A stretch of DNA of 64,000 nucleotides from positions 496,001 through 560,000 of the forward strand of contig JAULSN010000008.1 in the NCBI GenBank assembly GCA_033439765.1, given 5' to 3'. Below, piece by piece: positions 12,026-23,959 of this stretch. Source of the stretch: Lasiosphaeria ovina (Eukaryota > Ascomycota > Sordariomycetes > Sordariales > Lasiosphaeriaceae). Under the pieces are notes generated by a model. It searched no databases, was not told the DNA's origin, and saw nothing but the letters and a program-made list of their open reading frames with translations. The translations under genes were made by a program, and so were the position numbers. Position 1 is the first letter of the stretch. Each line of letters opens with the position of its first letter.

Positions 12026-13616
12026 TCAAGGAAGCTCGGTAACATTCCGGTCACTCGGCAGCTCCGTCCGATCGATGTGCTCGGGGAGCTCCGAGGCGAG
12101 GTTCGGGCTCTCAAGCTCGCGCGGTGTTGGCGTCGCCGGCTTGTCCTTGACATCCGTGTCCCATGTCTGGCTGGCACCGCTGCCCGTCCGTGCCACCCCC
12201 GCTAGCGAACCGTGGTGGCTGGCGGTACCGTCTCCATGTGTGCTTGCCACCTCGACGACGGGAGCCGCGGCCGCCAGCGCCTTCTCCTCGTCGGTTGCGC
12301 GCTTCTTGCGCAGCATCCAGATCCCGGCGGCGGCGCCCGCGAGTAGAATGACTCCGAGCGACACGCCGACGCCGACGCCCGCTTTGGCGCCTGTCGATAG
12401 GCCTGACCCCGAGTCGCCGCTGCCGCCCTGCGCCGCCGAAGTATTAAAGGCATTGAGCTTGGACGCGGAACCCCAGTTGCCGGCGAGATAATTGGCCTCG
12501 TGTATGACACCGCCGCTGGCGTAGTAGAGCCGTATACTGCTGGTGCCGAAGTCGCTCGCAATGGCAAAGTCGCCGTTAGCCTCATCAGCCTTGGGCCAAA
12601 TATCCGCCGTCTGGTCCGGCTGCGGTCGCCACCCGCTCTCTGTCGAGCCCGTGACGAAAGCCGCCACTGAGTGAATCATGCTATCAGTGCCAACGTAGAA
12701 GATGTACCGCGTGAGCGCCGCGTCGATGGCCAGGCCCAGAGCCTTGGGGTTGCCGCTCCAAGCTTCCAGAGCCATTGAGGGCTTCGCCGACGTGTCGTAG
12801 GGGAACGACGTAGCATTTGACAGGTTGGTGACGTTGAACCCTTTCAACGGCGTGGGGAACGTGGCTTTACGCGAAGGAGGCCGCATTAGCCCGCAATCTC
12901 CACAGATGGGGTGGGTTCGGAGTCAACTCACAAACATGCCAGGCGCCATCGATGTTGAGGCGCACCGTCTCCATGTTGGAGATGTCACGCGGCGTCACGA
13001 CGCTCACGTTTCGAACACCCGAGAACTGCGAATGGATCGCTAGACCGGTCCTGTTACTGTTGGTAGATGCCGGGCCGCCATACGACCAACTGTCCTGTTG
13101 GGTAAACTTGAGGAAATGCATCTCCCTGTTCTTGTCGTTGAAGAAGACGCGATAGCCTTCTTGCTCGCCAAGTAGGGCCACCGATAGACCCGTCTGCGGG
13201 TTTACCACAGGCGTGCCGGCGCGGTCCGAGATTACGGCGCTCGAGACATGGTTGTACACGCCTTTGGTCCAGTCGCACGTGTAGATGGCGTTGACGAGGT
13301 CGTCGTTGTTGTTCTGGTAGAACACCGAGGCCCACGTTGTCGTCTTATCGAACCAGCCCGTCGCCGCCAGCGAGGTCCCGTTCTTGGGCGAGTACTTGGT
13401 CAAGAAGACGTTGGGCGGGTCCAGCGGGTATAGCGGCGTGTTGTTGCTGTTGCATGTGCTGTACTGGAGGAGGCCAGTCGTGATGTTCTGAACGGCGAAT
13501 GACGGTCCGACGTCGGTCCACCAGCCCGACATGGAACCACATCGTGCCAGTCCAGACAGCGAGAGCAGCAGCGACCAGCAGAACAGCCACCGTCCCTGGA
13601 TCCAGGACCCGGCCAT
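12026..13616 (-). CDS. single-pass membrane protein with fucose-lectin-like extracellular domain
   Basis: Exons 13616-12932 and 12864-12026 on the minus strand give 507 residues. The 67-nt intron (12931-12865) has a GTGAGT donor, a GGCTAATG branch site and a TAAAG acceptor. Splicing joins the DGAWHV and STFPTPLKGF frames, which otherwise overlap out of phase. An N-terminal signal or anchor (WLFCWSLLLSLSGLARC) is followed by about 350 residues of repeated short beta-type blocks of the kind seen in fungal fucose-specific-lectin-like propellers (for example ASVFYQNNNDDLVNAIYT, IHSVAAFV, IRLYYASGGVIHEANY). A Gly/Ser linker leads to a membrane span at about residues 392-416 (VSLGVILLAGAAAGIWML) with an RKKR stop-transfer, then a 90-residue cytosolic tail rich in Ser, Thr and acidic residues. 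Sugar binding is an inference; the fold call is moderate. Confidence 0.75.
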
Positions 13617-16186
13617 GATGCCGATATTGAGAGCTATATGCAGCAGCCAGACGGAGGCAGGTGAGGGCGAGGCCGAGAGCTACGAGCGGCGGGGAGAGCA
13701 ACAGCTACGTAAGGTCCAGGTTGAGAGATATCGCGGGGGAGAGGTTGCAAAGAGAAGACGACAAGAGAAAGCAAAAGGCTCGAGTGGGACCCATTTCACT
13801 TCTGGGTCGTTCCTCTAGTCGGGTGTGACGCTGCGCGATAACACAATGCGCCCGGGAGCACCCTCGCGGGTCCAAGGGTGGCTTCTGGTCTGCCCTATCC
13901 GGAGCCATGGCTATCGCCGGTCAACAATGATACTGTAGTAGCTTACATGCCGGTTAGAGCATCAGACTGCGAGGCGGGATGCAGAGGTGAGCCGGGGTGA
14001 GTCGACGGGCTGCCCAGCTGCAATGCCATTGGCGAATGGCCTACCTTGGGCTCGACGCCCTCGCTCATTGAGGAGGTGACTGCCGAAGCGGTGACAGCGC
14101 CAGTGCTAGTGCCAGTGCGCCACCCAGCTCGCGTCACTCGATCCGACGGGGGAACGGGAAAGCAGAGACCCAGCTCTTCCGGCGTCGCTGCGTAGGGTGA
14201 GCCGCCCCATCCGCGCAGAGACAGCTGCTGGGGGGGGGAGATCTGGAGAGAGATGGTGCTCAAGGCATGTTCTGTGCAACATAAAACATGTACAGACATG
14301 CGGAGTGGTGCCGTGAGAGGTAAGTGCTTGCAGCTAGGGTACCTGTGGGCATGACGGCAGGGTTGCGATGTGATGTTGTGCTGGGAGCGCAAAAGGCTCA
14401 CCACCCGACAAGGTGCGGGCGAGCATCAGGCGTAGCGAGGTGGCGTCAGCACCAGCCTGTCAACGGGTCGACATGGAATGCAGCTCGATGATCTTTGCGC
14501 GTTTTGGTTCGTTGCCGACACCGTCCAAGCATCGTGGCTGGCCGTCTTGCAGTGATTATCGATAATGTCAAGCAGCCAAGCAGCCAAGCAGCCCGCACCA
14601 AGCAGGGCGTGGTCATGCCCAGGTGGGAATGGCGTGAGTGCTTGCAAGGTAAGCTGAGTAAGCCCGCCTGCCCTGGGTTGCATCGCATTCGCCTGTCATA
14701 CGGGGGCAGTTTGCCCGTTCTCTTGACTCTCGGCGTCGTTCACGGGCGCTTCCCCCGCGCTTTCAGGCCCCGGCACCTCTGTTTTGTCATTATCTCAGTT
14801 GGCTGGGATTCTTCTCGCTGCCATCCGGACATGACCCGTACACCGGTCGCTTGCTCGCTCTTGCTAACCTCATCGATCAATTTGTCACCGGGTTTGGAAT
14901 GTTGGTGCCCTCGAGTATAAAAGTCTGCGAGCCAAATCAGACGGGGCCGTTGCGCGGCTTCACCGACTCGGTGACTGAAGAACAAGTCGCCGAAGCTTGC
15001 ACTTTCCGGCGGCTTGGCAGGGCAGGGCAGCTTCAAGTTCGGAAGTTTCTTGACAAGGCCGAAAAGTCGACAGACAGACTAACAAAGAAGCGACTGCTGG
15101 ACTGCCACCAATTCGATCGGAAAGGCAAAAGTGGGTGCCACCAGTGAGTGCGCGTGCTCTAGATCGGAATAAGCTTTGCTAGGAAAGCGGTCTACCTATC
15201 CGTCTTGACGATGGCGATGAACAAATGGAATCCGCGAGGGCTGGAATCCTAGGATCAACCGTGGGCCGCCGGCTAATCCCGTGTCCTGGGTGTCTTGACA
15301 CTTTGGCCCCCGCGGTCGCATGCACCGACAACTAGTGCTGACGGAGTGGTGTCGGTGGCGGCCTTCTAAGCCAAGTCTGGTCAAGTCCCGGCTCTTCACT
15401 GATTGCTCGGTGGCCGGATTTGGAATCCCGCTGTCGCTGTCGTGGGACTGCCAGCTGCCAGTGTCAGACTGCCAGCGACTGTCAGACCAGTCGGCCTGCT
15501 GTTGCATTGCAGGGACAGGCCTCAAAGGTGAGGCATCTCGGCCGTACTTGGAATATCTTGGTGCTGGAGCAGGAAAGTAACAATCGGCCAGATTGAAATG
15601 GTAGAGGTTGCCGCAATGGTGGGAAATCTCAAAGGTCGGAGACAACCTGCAATCGTCCCAAATTCGAAATTTCCAGTCCTGTCACTACCGTCTACGTCAT
15701 ATCATTATGCGTGTAATTACGGAGCATGCTTGCTGGCAAGAGTCTGAGAGCTTTCGGCCTTCCCAGTCAGTAAAGGTAAACAAGGCAGGCGCGGACCACA
15801 TGTGGCAATGGCCTCGGTCACGCCTGTAAGCTAGGTTCTAACTGCCTTGGGTACTATGGATACCCCCGCCTTGGTTGTTGTTTGCTCGGGAAGCCGCGCT
15901 CTGGCCATTGCCCGTGTCACGATACTGGCTCTAGCTTCGGCCAACTCAGAGGCCATCCGTGCCTTCCTGCTTTCTAGGCCAGATATGGAATGTATGATGA
16001 AATGAATGAGGATGGCAGACGGAAAGCCAGTGCTTCAGTGGCACTCCAAACACCTTGGCCCGGGTTGATCTGTTCCATGTAATCGCCGTCTCTGATCGCT
16101 GCGCAGCGTGCCGACGCAGCCAGTCCTCTCCATTCCTAAAATTCATCAATTATTTTGGCGTCCGAGTCTGTTCTACGTCGACCTCA
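13617..16186. other. intergenic region between divergent genes
   Basis: This is a shared 5' region of the lectin-like gene (minus) and the SRR1-domain gene (plus). Open frames up to about 150 codons occur on both strands but overlap each other and show no family signal. A short AAGCAGCC tandem (about 14570-14595) is the only repeat noticed. Confidence 0.5.
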
Positions 16187-17885
16187 ATGGGGATCGAAGA
16201 GCTCAAAGGGCCCCGGGGAGCCTTCTATTCCTCGTCTAGTCCCGATTCTTCCGACCCCCCATCTGTCGCGGAAGAGGCTGTCCCCGAGATGGAGGACGAT
16301 GATCCGACGACATCGTCATCAATTACCAGTCCCTCAGCAATTAGCGATAGTGATAGTCTCAACCCTGACTACGCACTCCAATGGTTCTACTTATACGAGA
16401 TAAGCTATCGCAATTTGAATCCGCAGATCCGTAATCTTAGCACTCCCAAGCGTTTACCATCAACCACATCCTACGCAGCTTTTAGCCCGAGACCTGTGAG
16501 AACGGTAGCTCAATGCGAGGAAACGTTGACGAGTTTGTCCTATGGCGATGTCAGGCACCGCATCTGGGACAGGTTTACGTTACACAAAGTCGGGCGAATC
16601 CTTGAAGCGTGGCGAGGACCCTGCCCCCCGTTCTATCTCCACCTGGCAATCTCAGACGTCTTCGGAGAGTTCCATTGGCAGTACGTGAATGAGACTGGAA
16701 GAACTATTTTCGAGGATCAATATCAATCTGATTCCAGGAGCCATCTCGAATTGTTTGCGTAGGTCGTCTTCCCCCTGCTCTTCTGGAGTCGATCAGCTCT
16801 ACACATCTGTCACCCATCCACCAACCAAGGCAGTGAATAGCTGACAGGTAAATAAAAGGTGGCAGCCAATATGTCATTACCGTTGTCCCGACGAAATCCT
16901 GGACGACATTTCCACCATGAAGCCGAACGACAGGCCCGGGCATGTTCTGCTTCCGGTTCAGATCCAATACAAGCTGCGATGGCGTCACAAAACCGACCAC
17001 ACCAGAGTCATATTCGACGAGAGCCCAGACATGGACGCTACGCAGAAGTACTTCAAAAAATGCTATGTCGAGTGGGGAGAAGGAAAAGAAAACAAGGCCA
17101 TCGCCGAGGCTCTGAGCGAGATAAACCTGCCGACAAACATCAGATATATCGTTGGGTTTGGCTTGGGCAGCATTGCTATTGGGAATGAGAATGGACCCAA
17201 AACGTGCTGGGAACGCAAAAAGCGTTGCAATTGCCAGCATGCAATGCTATTAAACCTCCGCGACGCTCTTCAGCCCCATTCCAAGGAGAATATCATTTGC
17301 ATCGCGCAAGACCCGGCCTACGATGAAACGGACGTCGACGTCTTGGATGCGGTAGACATCATCATCCTCAACGACCCCGACGGGCTTATGGTGGTCACCC
17401 CCAATTCCGTTGTCGTGTCCATCCACCCAACCGCGCCGGTGCGAGCCATCCTCGCAGATTTTATGGTCCGCCCAGCCATGTTCATCTGCGACAAGCTGAA
17501 GGATCTATCCCCGTCGGATCCGGTACTGGGGTCCCATAATAAGAATAATACCCCAACGTGCGTTTGACTCTTCCCACCCCCCATATGTCTAAAAGCTAAC
17601 CGTCTTGAAATCAACAGCGAGGACTGGGAGTCTGCGCGAGTAAGACTGATGCTCGAGGAAGAGTACGAGCTCATCTACGAACCGCCACCAGATCCCGGGG
17701 TTATGCTCTTCAACATTGGCTTCTACCTCCGCAAGGACATAGCCACGGACCCAGTGTGGCTGGAGGCTGGCTACGCGGCCGATGAGGACATCCCGAAGAA
17801 AAAGCCCCAGAAGAAGAAGCGGAAGAAGAAGGTGTACAGACTTGGGACCTTTAATGTCTGTGACCGACAAACAATTTCTATTTAG
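16187..17885 (+). CDS. SRR1-like domain protein
   Basis: Exons 16187-16758, 16859-17557 and 17618-17885 give 512 residues. Intron 1 (100 nt, GTAGGT...AAAAG) and intron 2 (60 nt, GTGCGT, GCTAAC branch site, CAACAG) both restore an open frame. The first 190 residues are acidic and Ser-rich with a helical HRIWDRFTLHKVGRILEAW segment. The SRR1 domain covers roughly residues 250-430: GFGLGSIAIG near 290, QHAMLLNLRDALQ, then IAQDPAYDETDVDVL near 339, ILNDPDG and the PVRAILADFMVRPAMFICD end. The tail has a Lys-rich run (KKKPQKKKRKKK) that may be a nuclear signal. SRR1/Ber1 proteins are linked to circadian signalling in plants, microtubule stability in yeast and heme-related control in animals; the biochemical activity is unsettled. 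The upstream start is uncertain because the frame stays open for about 130 nt before the ATG. Confidence 0.8.
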
Positions 17886-18707
17886 GTATGCCTATGTCGT
17901 TGATTGGAAACAAAGGTGGAAAGGAAGCGGGCAGCCGCCAATCCGGAGCGAATTTGTTTTGACTGCTCTGGGCTTCTTTCTGGTTGATGTCCACAAGAGT
18001 CGTTGGGAACTATCTGGCATTCTTCTGGAATAGCAAGTTGGGGGACAGCGTTGAATAAGAATCAAGGGTAATCTTTTCAACTTGTCTTCCATAATAATCG
18101 ACAACTTCTTCGGCTCATGTACGTCAGATGTTGACGACAGAGCTGCCTACCGATGAGCCAACTAGACGAGCAGATCTTAATTGCGCACTTGCAACTAACC
18201 TCCTTTTGTCCTTCCTCTTATCCTTGACAATATGTCAGAATATTCAAGTCCTCAATGCTAAAGATGCCATGCTCTTGAAACTAAACTTTTCCATTGCCGA
18301 GGCTAATGGCCCGGAACAAAAACAAACCAACAACTCACAATCTTGATTTCTTTTTACAAAGAGCGCTTGCCCCCGCTGCATCCGTAAGCCACAAACTCAC
18401 TTATACCAACCACAACGTGCCGCGATTACACTTGCATCTCACATGCCATCAAGTAGAAGTAGTCTCATTTCTATTGTAGATGATGAAATCCGGAACCAGC
18501 CCTCCCACCGCCTACCACCCCTCTCCTCTAATTGCGTTTAATTAAGTCGAGTGATGTATGGCTGTCCGCCTAAACCCACTCCCGCCTATCATCCAAAGCC
18601 AATCACACCCGCATGCTGGTCATAATAGTCATTTTCCGTTATTAGCGCCAAGGCCCCGACCAAAACCACCGTTTCCCCCTGAAACAACCCTAACACTGAA
18701 GTAAACA
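17886..18707. other. convergent intergenic region
   Basis: This lies between the stop of the SRR1-domain gene and the stop of the nicotianamine synthase gene, so it holds the 3' regions of both. I see no gene or RNA. AT-richness is moderately raised, as is normal for fungal 3' regions. Confidence 0.5.
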
Positions 18708-19691
18708 TTACGGGCTGTTGCGAACGTCTCCCTCCCGCTTGTCGTCTCCTCTGACCCTGGCGACAAGAACAGAGTTGACGACCTGGCCGTACGGATGCAC
18801 CACGACGCACGGCTCGAGGCGCCCTAGGAGCCTCTCGGTGGCTAGGTCGACCTCGGGGTACAGGCAGGTTCGGAGGCCCCAGGCGCTCCTGACGACCAGC
18901 AGGGCGCCGGGCCGCATGCGGCCGGCGACGTGCAGCACGATGGCCTCCTTGTTGGCCTGCGACATGCCGACCAGGGCAGCCATGTACACGACGTCGAACT
19001 CGGCCAGGCTCTGCGCTGTCGACGCCGCGTCCGCGCACATGAACTCCATGCCGGCCCCCCGCGCGCCTAGCGCCAGGCACAGGCGCAGCGACGCGGCGAT
19101 GGCGGCTTCGCTGAAGTCGATGTTGAGCACGACTCTAGACGGTTGCTTTTGCTGCTGCGGGGGTGGCGGGCCGCTAGCTATGGCGCCGCTCTTTAGCGCG
19201 TCGAGCAGACACAGCGACGTGAGCGGCAGCGGGCCGGAGCCGATAAAGGCGATTCGGCTGGGCGCCGTTTTCGTCACGGAGAGGATGGCGCACAGCTCAA
19301 GCCGGGCAAGGTCTTGGTAGTTTGCGTAGTACGGGAAGCTCTCGAGGCGCGTGATGACTTCGTCCGGACTGCTACCTTTCAAGATGTGCGCTGCCCAGTG
19401 CGACTCGAGACACGACTCGGCTTCGGCGCAGATCTTTCGTAACCACGGCAGCACTGCCTTGACGCCAGCATGGTTGAGAACCTGGATAATGCGGTAAGTT
19501 TACCTTCATGTTGTCTGAGGGCCTCTCATTCTTACCTGTTGGACCGTGTCTTGGTCGTGGATCTCGGAGCAGACTTCAACGAGGTTGCCCAGCAGCTCGT
19601 TGATCTCCTTGCCAGGCCCGAGGTCGGGGAGCTTGAGCAGCCTGGCATGGGTTTCCGTGATGGTCTGGACGAGGCTCTGCACTTTATCCAT
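18708..19691 (-). CDS. nicotianamine synthase
   Basis: Nicotianamine synthase condenses aminocarboxypropyl groups of S-adenosylmethionine into nicotianamine or a relative, a chelator of Fe, Ni, Zn and Cu. Exons 19691-19536 and 19481-18708 (minus) give 309 residues. The 54-nt intron 19535-19482 (GTAAGA...ATCCAG) joins DTVQQ to VLNHAGVKAVLPW. Visible family features are the N-terminal helical part (KEINELLGNLVEVCSEI), FPYYANYQDLARLE near residue 102, the SAM-binding IAFIGSGPLPLTS near 130, VLNIDFSEAA, then VVYMAALVG and PGALLVVRSAWGLR. I choose the ATG at 19691 because the length then matches the family (about 300-320) and a TATAAAG lies about 105 nt upstream. The frame stays open to an ATG at 19895, which would add 68 residues. 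It is divergent from the ATP-grasp gene. Confidence 0.88.
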
Positions 19692-19793
19692 GTTGGTTTT
19701 CTCGCGCTGAGTCTGGATAACTTCTACCTTCTCGACGATGGTGATTGAGTCTTGCGAGTCGCATAGACAAGGCGGCGGAGCATCGCGGCTCGG

Positions 19794-19800
19794 CTTTATA
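19794..19800 (-). promoter_or_regulatory. TATA box of the nicotianamine synthase gene
   Basis: TATAAAG on the minus strand lies about 105 nt upstream of the ATG at 19691 and inside the longer open frame. Its spacing supports the shorter protein start. Confidence 0.55.
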
Positions 19801-21096
19801 GGCCCAAGACCCAGGCAGGAGAGAAGAAAGACCATGGCCGGTGGTTTGCCGTATGGCTGAGGCTCGAATGGAAAGAGTGAGGTTTGGCAGAGCACGACGA
19901 GACTTGGGTCGAGACTTCAATGACGGGTGATCTGGTGTGTATCAGGCCCAGTCTTGGCCTGATGGGCGATGCGATGAGCGAAAACACGCAGCCAGCACGA
20001 CAAACCAAGAGGGCGTGAGGGCGGTGGAGTAGGACAGCTACTTAGACGAGAGGAAACGGCCGCAGGCTAAGCGTTGCGACAACAACGTAAGCCGGACTGA
20101 GGGGAGGCCACCAAACGTCTATATCCGAAGATGACAGTGCTACAACTGGGTCGGTCCAAAGGGGCACTGGACAGTGGACACCTGGGGAGACTTGCCGGTC
20201 CGGCCGCAGCGGCCGCCGTCGCAACGTCGCGTCCGTGTCGTCCGTGTTAAATTGGGAGGGAAAAAATGATGCAGGAATTGAATTTGTGAAACGGGGCCGA
20301 TCCACTCGATTGGGGGTCGACCGGGACATCAAGGTTCTCGCTGCTGCCCGCAAGGTGCGCGGCGCTCGCAGCGGGCTGTCCATCAAGGTACCGCGGCTTA
20401 CTCGGGAAGGAGCGGCGTGGTTTAAAGTTCTAGACCTCAGGCCGTGCTGGCGCTGTTGGTTTGCACCTTCCTGGTTCCAGATTTCTCAGCAGATTTCACA
20501 GTCCCCGACAGTTCTGTTGCTCGACCGGAGCCAAGCATGCTGCTGGGGTAGCTTCGTCTCTCATCAGCCACAGATTGCCTGATCCACCTGCAAGTCGCGG
20601 ATTGTGGATGGTCGCTAGCCGCCTAATATGGCCATTGTGGGACAGCTAGTCCGCCTGTGTTATCAGATCATCAGATTACAGAAACACTTGACCATCACTA
20701 CCCCTAGGCTGCCCGGAAGCCAACAAGGTGATCGAGAACCCCTGCCGCTACAGGGGCACAGTTCTGCCACGCCGTTCCGTCTCGTACGACGCTAACCTCG
20801 GCACTCTCGTCTCATCCCGGACACCTGAATCTGGCCAGCGCTGAGTGCCTGGGCAATCAATTCAAAAGCGCCCCGACCTAGCCGTGCTTCACAATGGATC
20901 TCGTTTGCTTCCCGGCTCCCCGAGTCCTTTGCGTCACGACTGCGCCGTGACTCACATGTCTTACTCCCCAAGTCTTGAAACCCGGCATGAGACTTTTGTT
21001 CAGCTCGCTCGCCCTCGCACAGCTTCAGCCTGTGTTTGCCATAACCCCGTGGGTGATTTGTTTGCTTTCTTTCTTGTTTCTTGCCTTCACACTGCA
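19801..21096. other. divergent promoter region shared by nicotianamine synthase and ATP-grasp genes
   Basis: About 1.3 kb separates the two TATA boxes. Open frames on both strands (about 20.04-20.58 and 20.85-21.25 kb) overlap each other and show no family resemblance. I found no clear operator repeat. GATA cores (HGATAR type) occur, for example near 20105, but at unremarkable density, so I do not claim an iron-GATA regulator site. Confidence 0.5.
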
Positions 21097-21102
21097 TATA
21101 AA
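21097..21102 (+). promoter_or_regulatory. TATA box of the ATP-grasp gene
   Basis: TATAAA in the context GCATATAAATCGAG lies 160 nt upstream of the ATG at 21262, a normal spacing for a fungal gene. Confidence 0.55.
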
Positions 21103-21261
21103 TCGAGAGGTTGGGCACGCTCCTGCAGTTGTGTACCGTCTTGGTCCGCAGCCGGTGAAGAATCCAATTTCTCACACTCTTGCGCCCAAAGATCCATCGC
21201 CCAATTGGGAGCACTTCCGAGGCTGATTTCCCAGGAACCGCCCATCGTTCTTTAGAACATC

Positions 21262-23487
21262 ATGGAGATCGATGAGCCGCTCCCGGGCCACGTGGCCGAT
21301 GCCTTGACCACCCTGTCGGCGCTTGACAATGTGCCAGCATCATCAACCTTTCAGGAGCAGCTGGAGCAAGGTGAGTCGGGTCTTCCGCTCTACGAGGAAA
21401 CGGGCGAGTACTCACTGACAACTCGGTAATCGGGGGTTTTAGTTCATTCACGCCGCCCGTACAGATTTTATGTCGTGGACAGCTGCGACCTTTATTCCCT
21501 CACCCACGTTGTCCTACTCCCTGTCTCATACGAGTCACCCCCAGGTTTACCGTCCTTGTCCACCTACCGAAGCAAGGTCGACGAGACGTACAGGACGGTG
21601 GGCATCCGCTTTATCAAGGCACTCACCAATGCCAACTTTGATCTCACCACTTGCTACGACCTTGGTGTATCTATCTTCACCATCATCGTCCCCAAAGCAA
21701 GCGGCTATGTCACTCGCTCTGACTTTTTGCGAGTCCGCCTTGAGGACTGCCCGGCGGTGATTGACATATACGAGAAACCAGAACCTCTTGAGAGTTACGA
21801 TATCAGCTTGGTTCATCCTGGTTCTTGTGATCCTGGCGCCCTCTTCCCGTCGACTCTCGCTGAGCGCGCTCCAGGAATAGTGCAATGGGCCGATATGGAC
21901 CCCTCAGTTGTGCCGGACCTCGAGAGCCATCTTCTGAGCCTCAATCAAGAACTCAAGGTCAGACTGGACCTTTCACCGTGGCTTTCCCCGCATCCCATTG
22001 CTCGCAAAACCCTCGCTCTTGTCCGAGGACGGCCCGATTCCACGGCCGGAGATCCCATCTACAGCGTAGCTAGTGCTTTGGGTATCGACATTGTTGTTGT
22101 CGATGAAGAAGGCCACTGGGTTCAGGAAGATAGCAGCGAGAACAGGCGGCGGCGCAAGGCGTTCCTTGCCACCGATATGACCGAGGACGAGCACACGGCG
22201 GACCGCATCATCGACTCGCTCAAGAAATACAATCAGCCAGTCCACGGCATCTTCACGTGCTCGGACAACTTCCTCGTCGACGTGGCAAAGGTCGCCGACG
22301 CCCTGGATCTCCCCGGCAACCCAGTCTCCTCGTTCGAGATCTCGGTCGACAAGTGCCGCTCGCGCCTTCTCCAAGACGTCCCCGGCCAGACGGCATGCGT
22401 CAAGGACGTAGCCGAGCTCGAAGCCCTCCTCGCAGCGCCCGGGGACGGCCAGCCCCCCGCCCTCTCGCCATCGTACCCCGTGATCGTCAAGCCCAGCAAA
22501 GGCTGGTCCTCGGAGTGCGTGTCCAAGGTGAGCAGCCCAGACGACCTCGCAACGGCGGTGCAGAAAGCCACCGAGCTACACGGCAGCCGGGCCGTCATCG
22601 AGCCCTTCTTTGACGGGCCCGAGATCGACGTCAACTTCATCCTGCGGGACGGCGACATCCTGTTCTGCGAGATCGCCGACGAGCCGCCCTGCGACGCCGA
22701 CGCCCGCGACGCCACGGTGCACGCCACTTTCTCGCCCGTCGCCCTCAATCTGCCGTCGGCGCTGCCGCAGGACGAGCAAGAGATCGCCAAGACCACCCTG
22801 CGCGACATCCTCGTCAAGGCGGGCTTCCACACGGGCGTGTTCCACGTCGAGGCGCGCATGGTCGACTCGCGCTGCGAGTACCGCGACGTCGGCGGCGGCG
22901 TCGTCGACCTCGTGCGCAAGCAGTCGCCACCCCAAAACCCGCCGTCGTGCCGCCTGCTGGAGATCAACGCGCGCCCCGCCGGCTACCGCGTCTCGGTGCC
23001 GGCGCGCCACACCTACGGCGTCGACTACTTTGCCGCGCACATGCTGGCCGCCGCCGGCGACCACGACCGCCTGCGCATGCTGGCGCGCCCGTTCCGCCAC
23101 ACGCTCTCCCCGGAGGGCAGCAGCATACCCTGCGGCGCGCAGTACTTTGCGCGGCTGGTGTACGTGCCGGCGCCGGCCGCGGGCACGCTGTGGTGGCACA
23201 ACCCGAACCTCTCGCCCTGCGCCGAGCTCATGAGCCGCCGCACCTTCAAGAGCTTCCAGCTGACCGAGTCGGAGATCGTGCTGGGCGTCGACTACAACAA
23301 GCCCGGCGACAGAGTTGAAATGTACACCAACGGCGTGCGCACGTATGTTGCGCACCTGCTCGTCGCCAGCCGTAGGAGCCGCTACGACGCCATCCGCCTC
23401 GGCGACGAGGTCGCGCGCTGCTATCGGGTAGCTATCGAACCGCCGCCGGCGAAGAGGCGCTCTTCGGCGAAGCGCTCTGTAGCTTGA
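21262..23487 (+). CDS. ATP-grasp ligase (carnosine-synthase/D-Ala-D-Ala-ligase-like)
   Basis: ATP-grasp enzymes join a carboxylate, activated as acyl-phosphate, to an amine or thiol. Exons 21262-21370 and 21443-23487 give 717 residues. The 72-nt intron (GTGAGT...TTTTAG) joins EQLEQ to VHSRRPYRF. The N-terminal 270 residues are a fungal extension (HVVLLPVSYE and two Rossmann-like blocks including IDIVVVDEEGHW and GIFTCSDNFLVDVAKVADAL). The ATP-grasp core has FEISVDKCRSRLLQ, the nucleotide-binding VIVKPSKGWSSE near residue 383, AVIEPFFDGPEIDVNFI near 420 and the metal-binding LLEINARPAGYR near 540. Glu543 and Asn545 are probable Mg ligands. The C-terminal third (after the AAHMLAAAGD segment) ends in a basic KRRSSAKR tail. 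Substrates are not known. It is divergent from nicotianamine synthase, so it could ligate nicotianamine, a carboxylated amino acid or a dipeptide. Confidence 0.85.
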
Positions 23488-23958
23488 TTAGACGGTTTGT
23501 GTGTTAGCTGGCATTTTAGTTTGTCCGAGGGACGCCTTTTAGATTTTTATTTCTAGTTAGGACCATAGAGTTTCGCGGATATGAAGCAGTCCCCAGTGGG
23601 AAATTTTTATTACATTTGGTCTAGACACGTTCTCCCTGCTTTGGTTCAAAGGCGCTTAGCTCTTTGTAAAAAAAACCTCGTTTCTAATTAATCTGTTGTT
23701 TTTGTTGATTATGTGAGTGGTGGGCAAACATGCGTTCAACCCCTTGCTTCATACACAAAACAGTAAACGGCACAAGGGGCTGAGAGAACACTAGACGAGC
23801 GCCGTGTATTTTCAGATCCTTTTACTCTCAAGTCCTTATCTCAGATAAACCTCTAGGATCGTGAGCCCTAACCCTGACGAGTCGCAAAAGCGTTGGCCGG
23901 CACATCCCCTCAACACCACGAAGCGGCCCGCATAGCAGCGTTTACTACCCATAACTGT
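23488..23958. other. 3' region of the ATP-grasp gene; last normal-composition DNA
   Basis: This is AT-rich 3' untranslated and spacer sequence without a coding frame. CCCTAACCCT near 23867 is an isolated telomere-like octamer, not a telomere tract. Confidence 0.5.
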
Positions 23959-23959
23959 C

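Noticed and set aside
19536..19895. Longer nicotianamine synthase start at 19895
   Set aside because: It would place the TATAAAG inside the coding region and add 68 residues not typical of the family; kept only as an alternative.
22576..23355. 259-codon minus-strand frame inside the ATP-grasp gene
   Set aside because: Antisense shadow in very GC-rich codons; the sense frame carries the ATP-grasp motifs.
23865..23877. Telomere-like CCCTAACCCT
   Set aside because: Fewer than two repeat units, within gene-flanking DNA, no tract.
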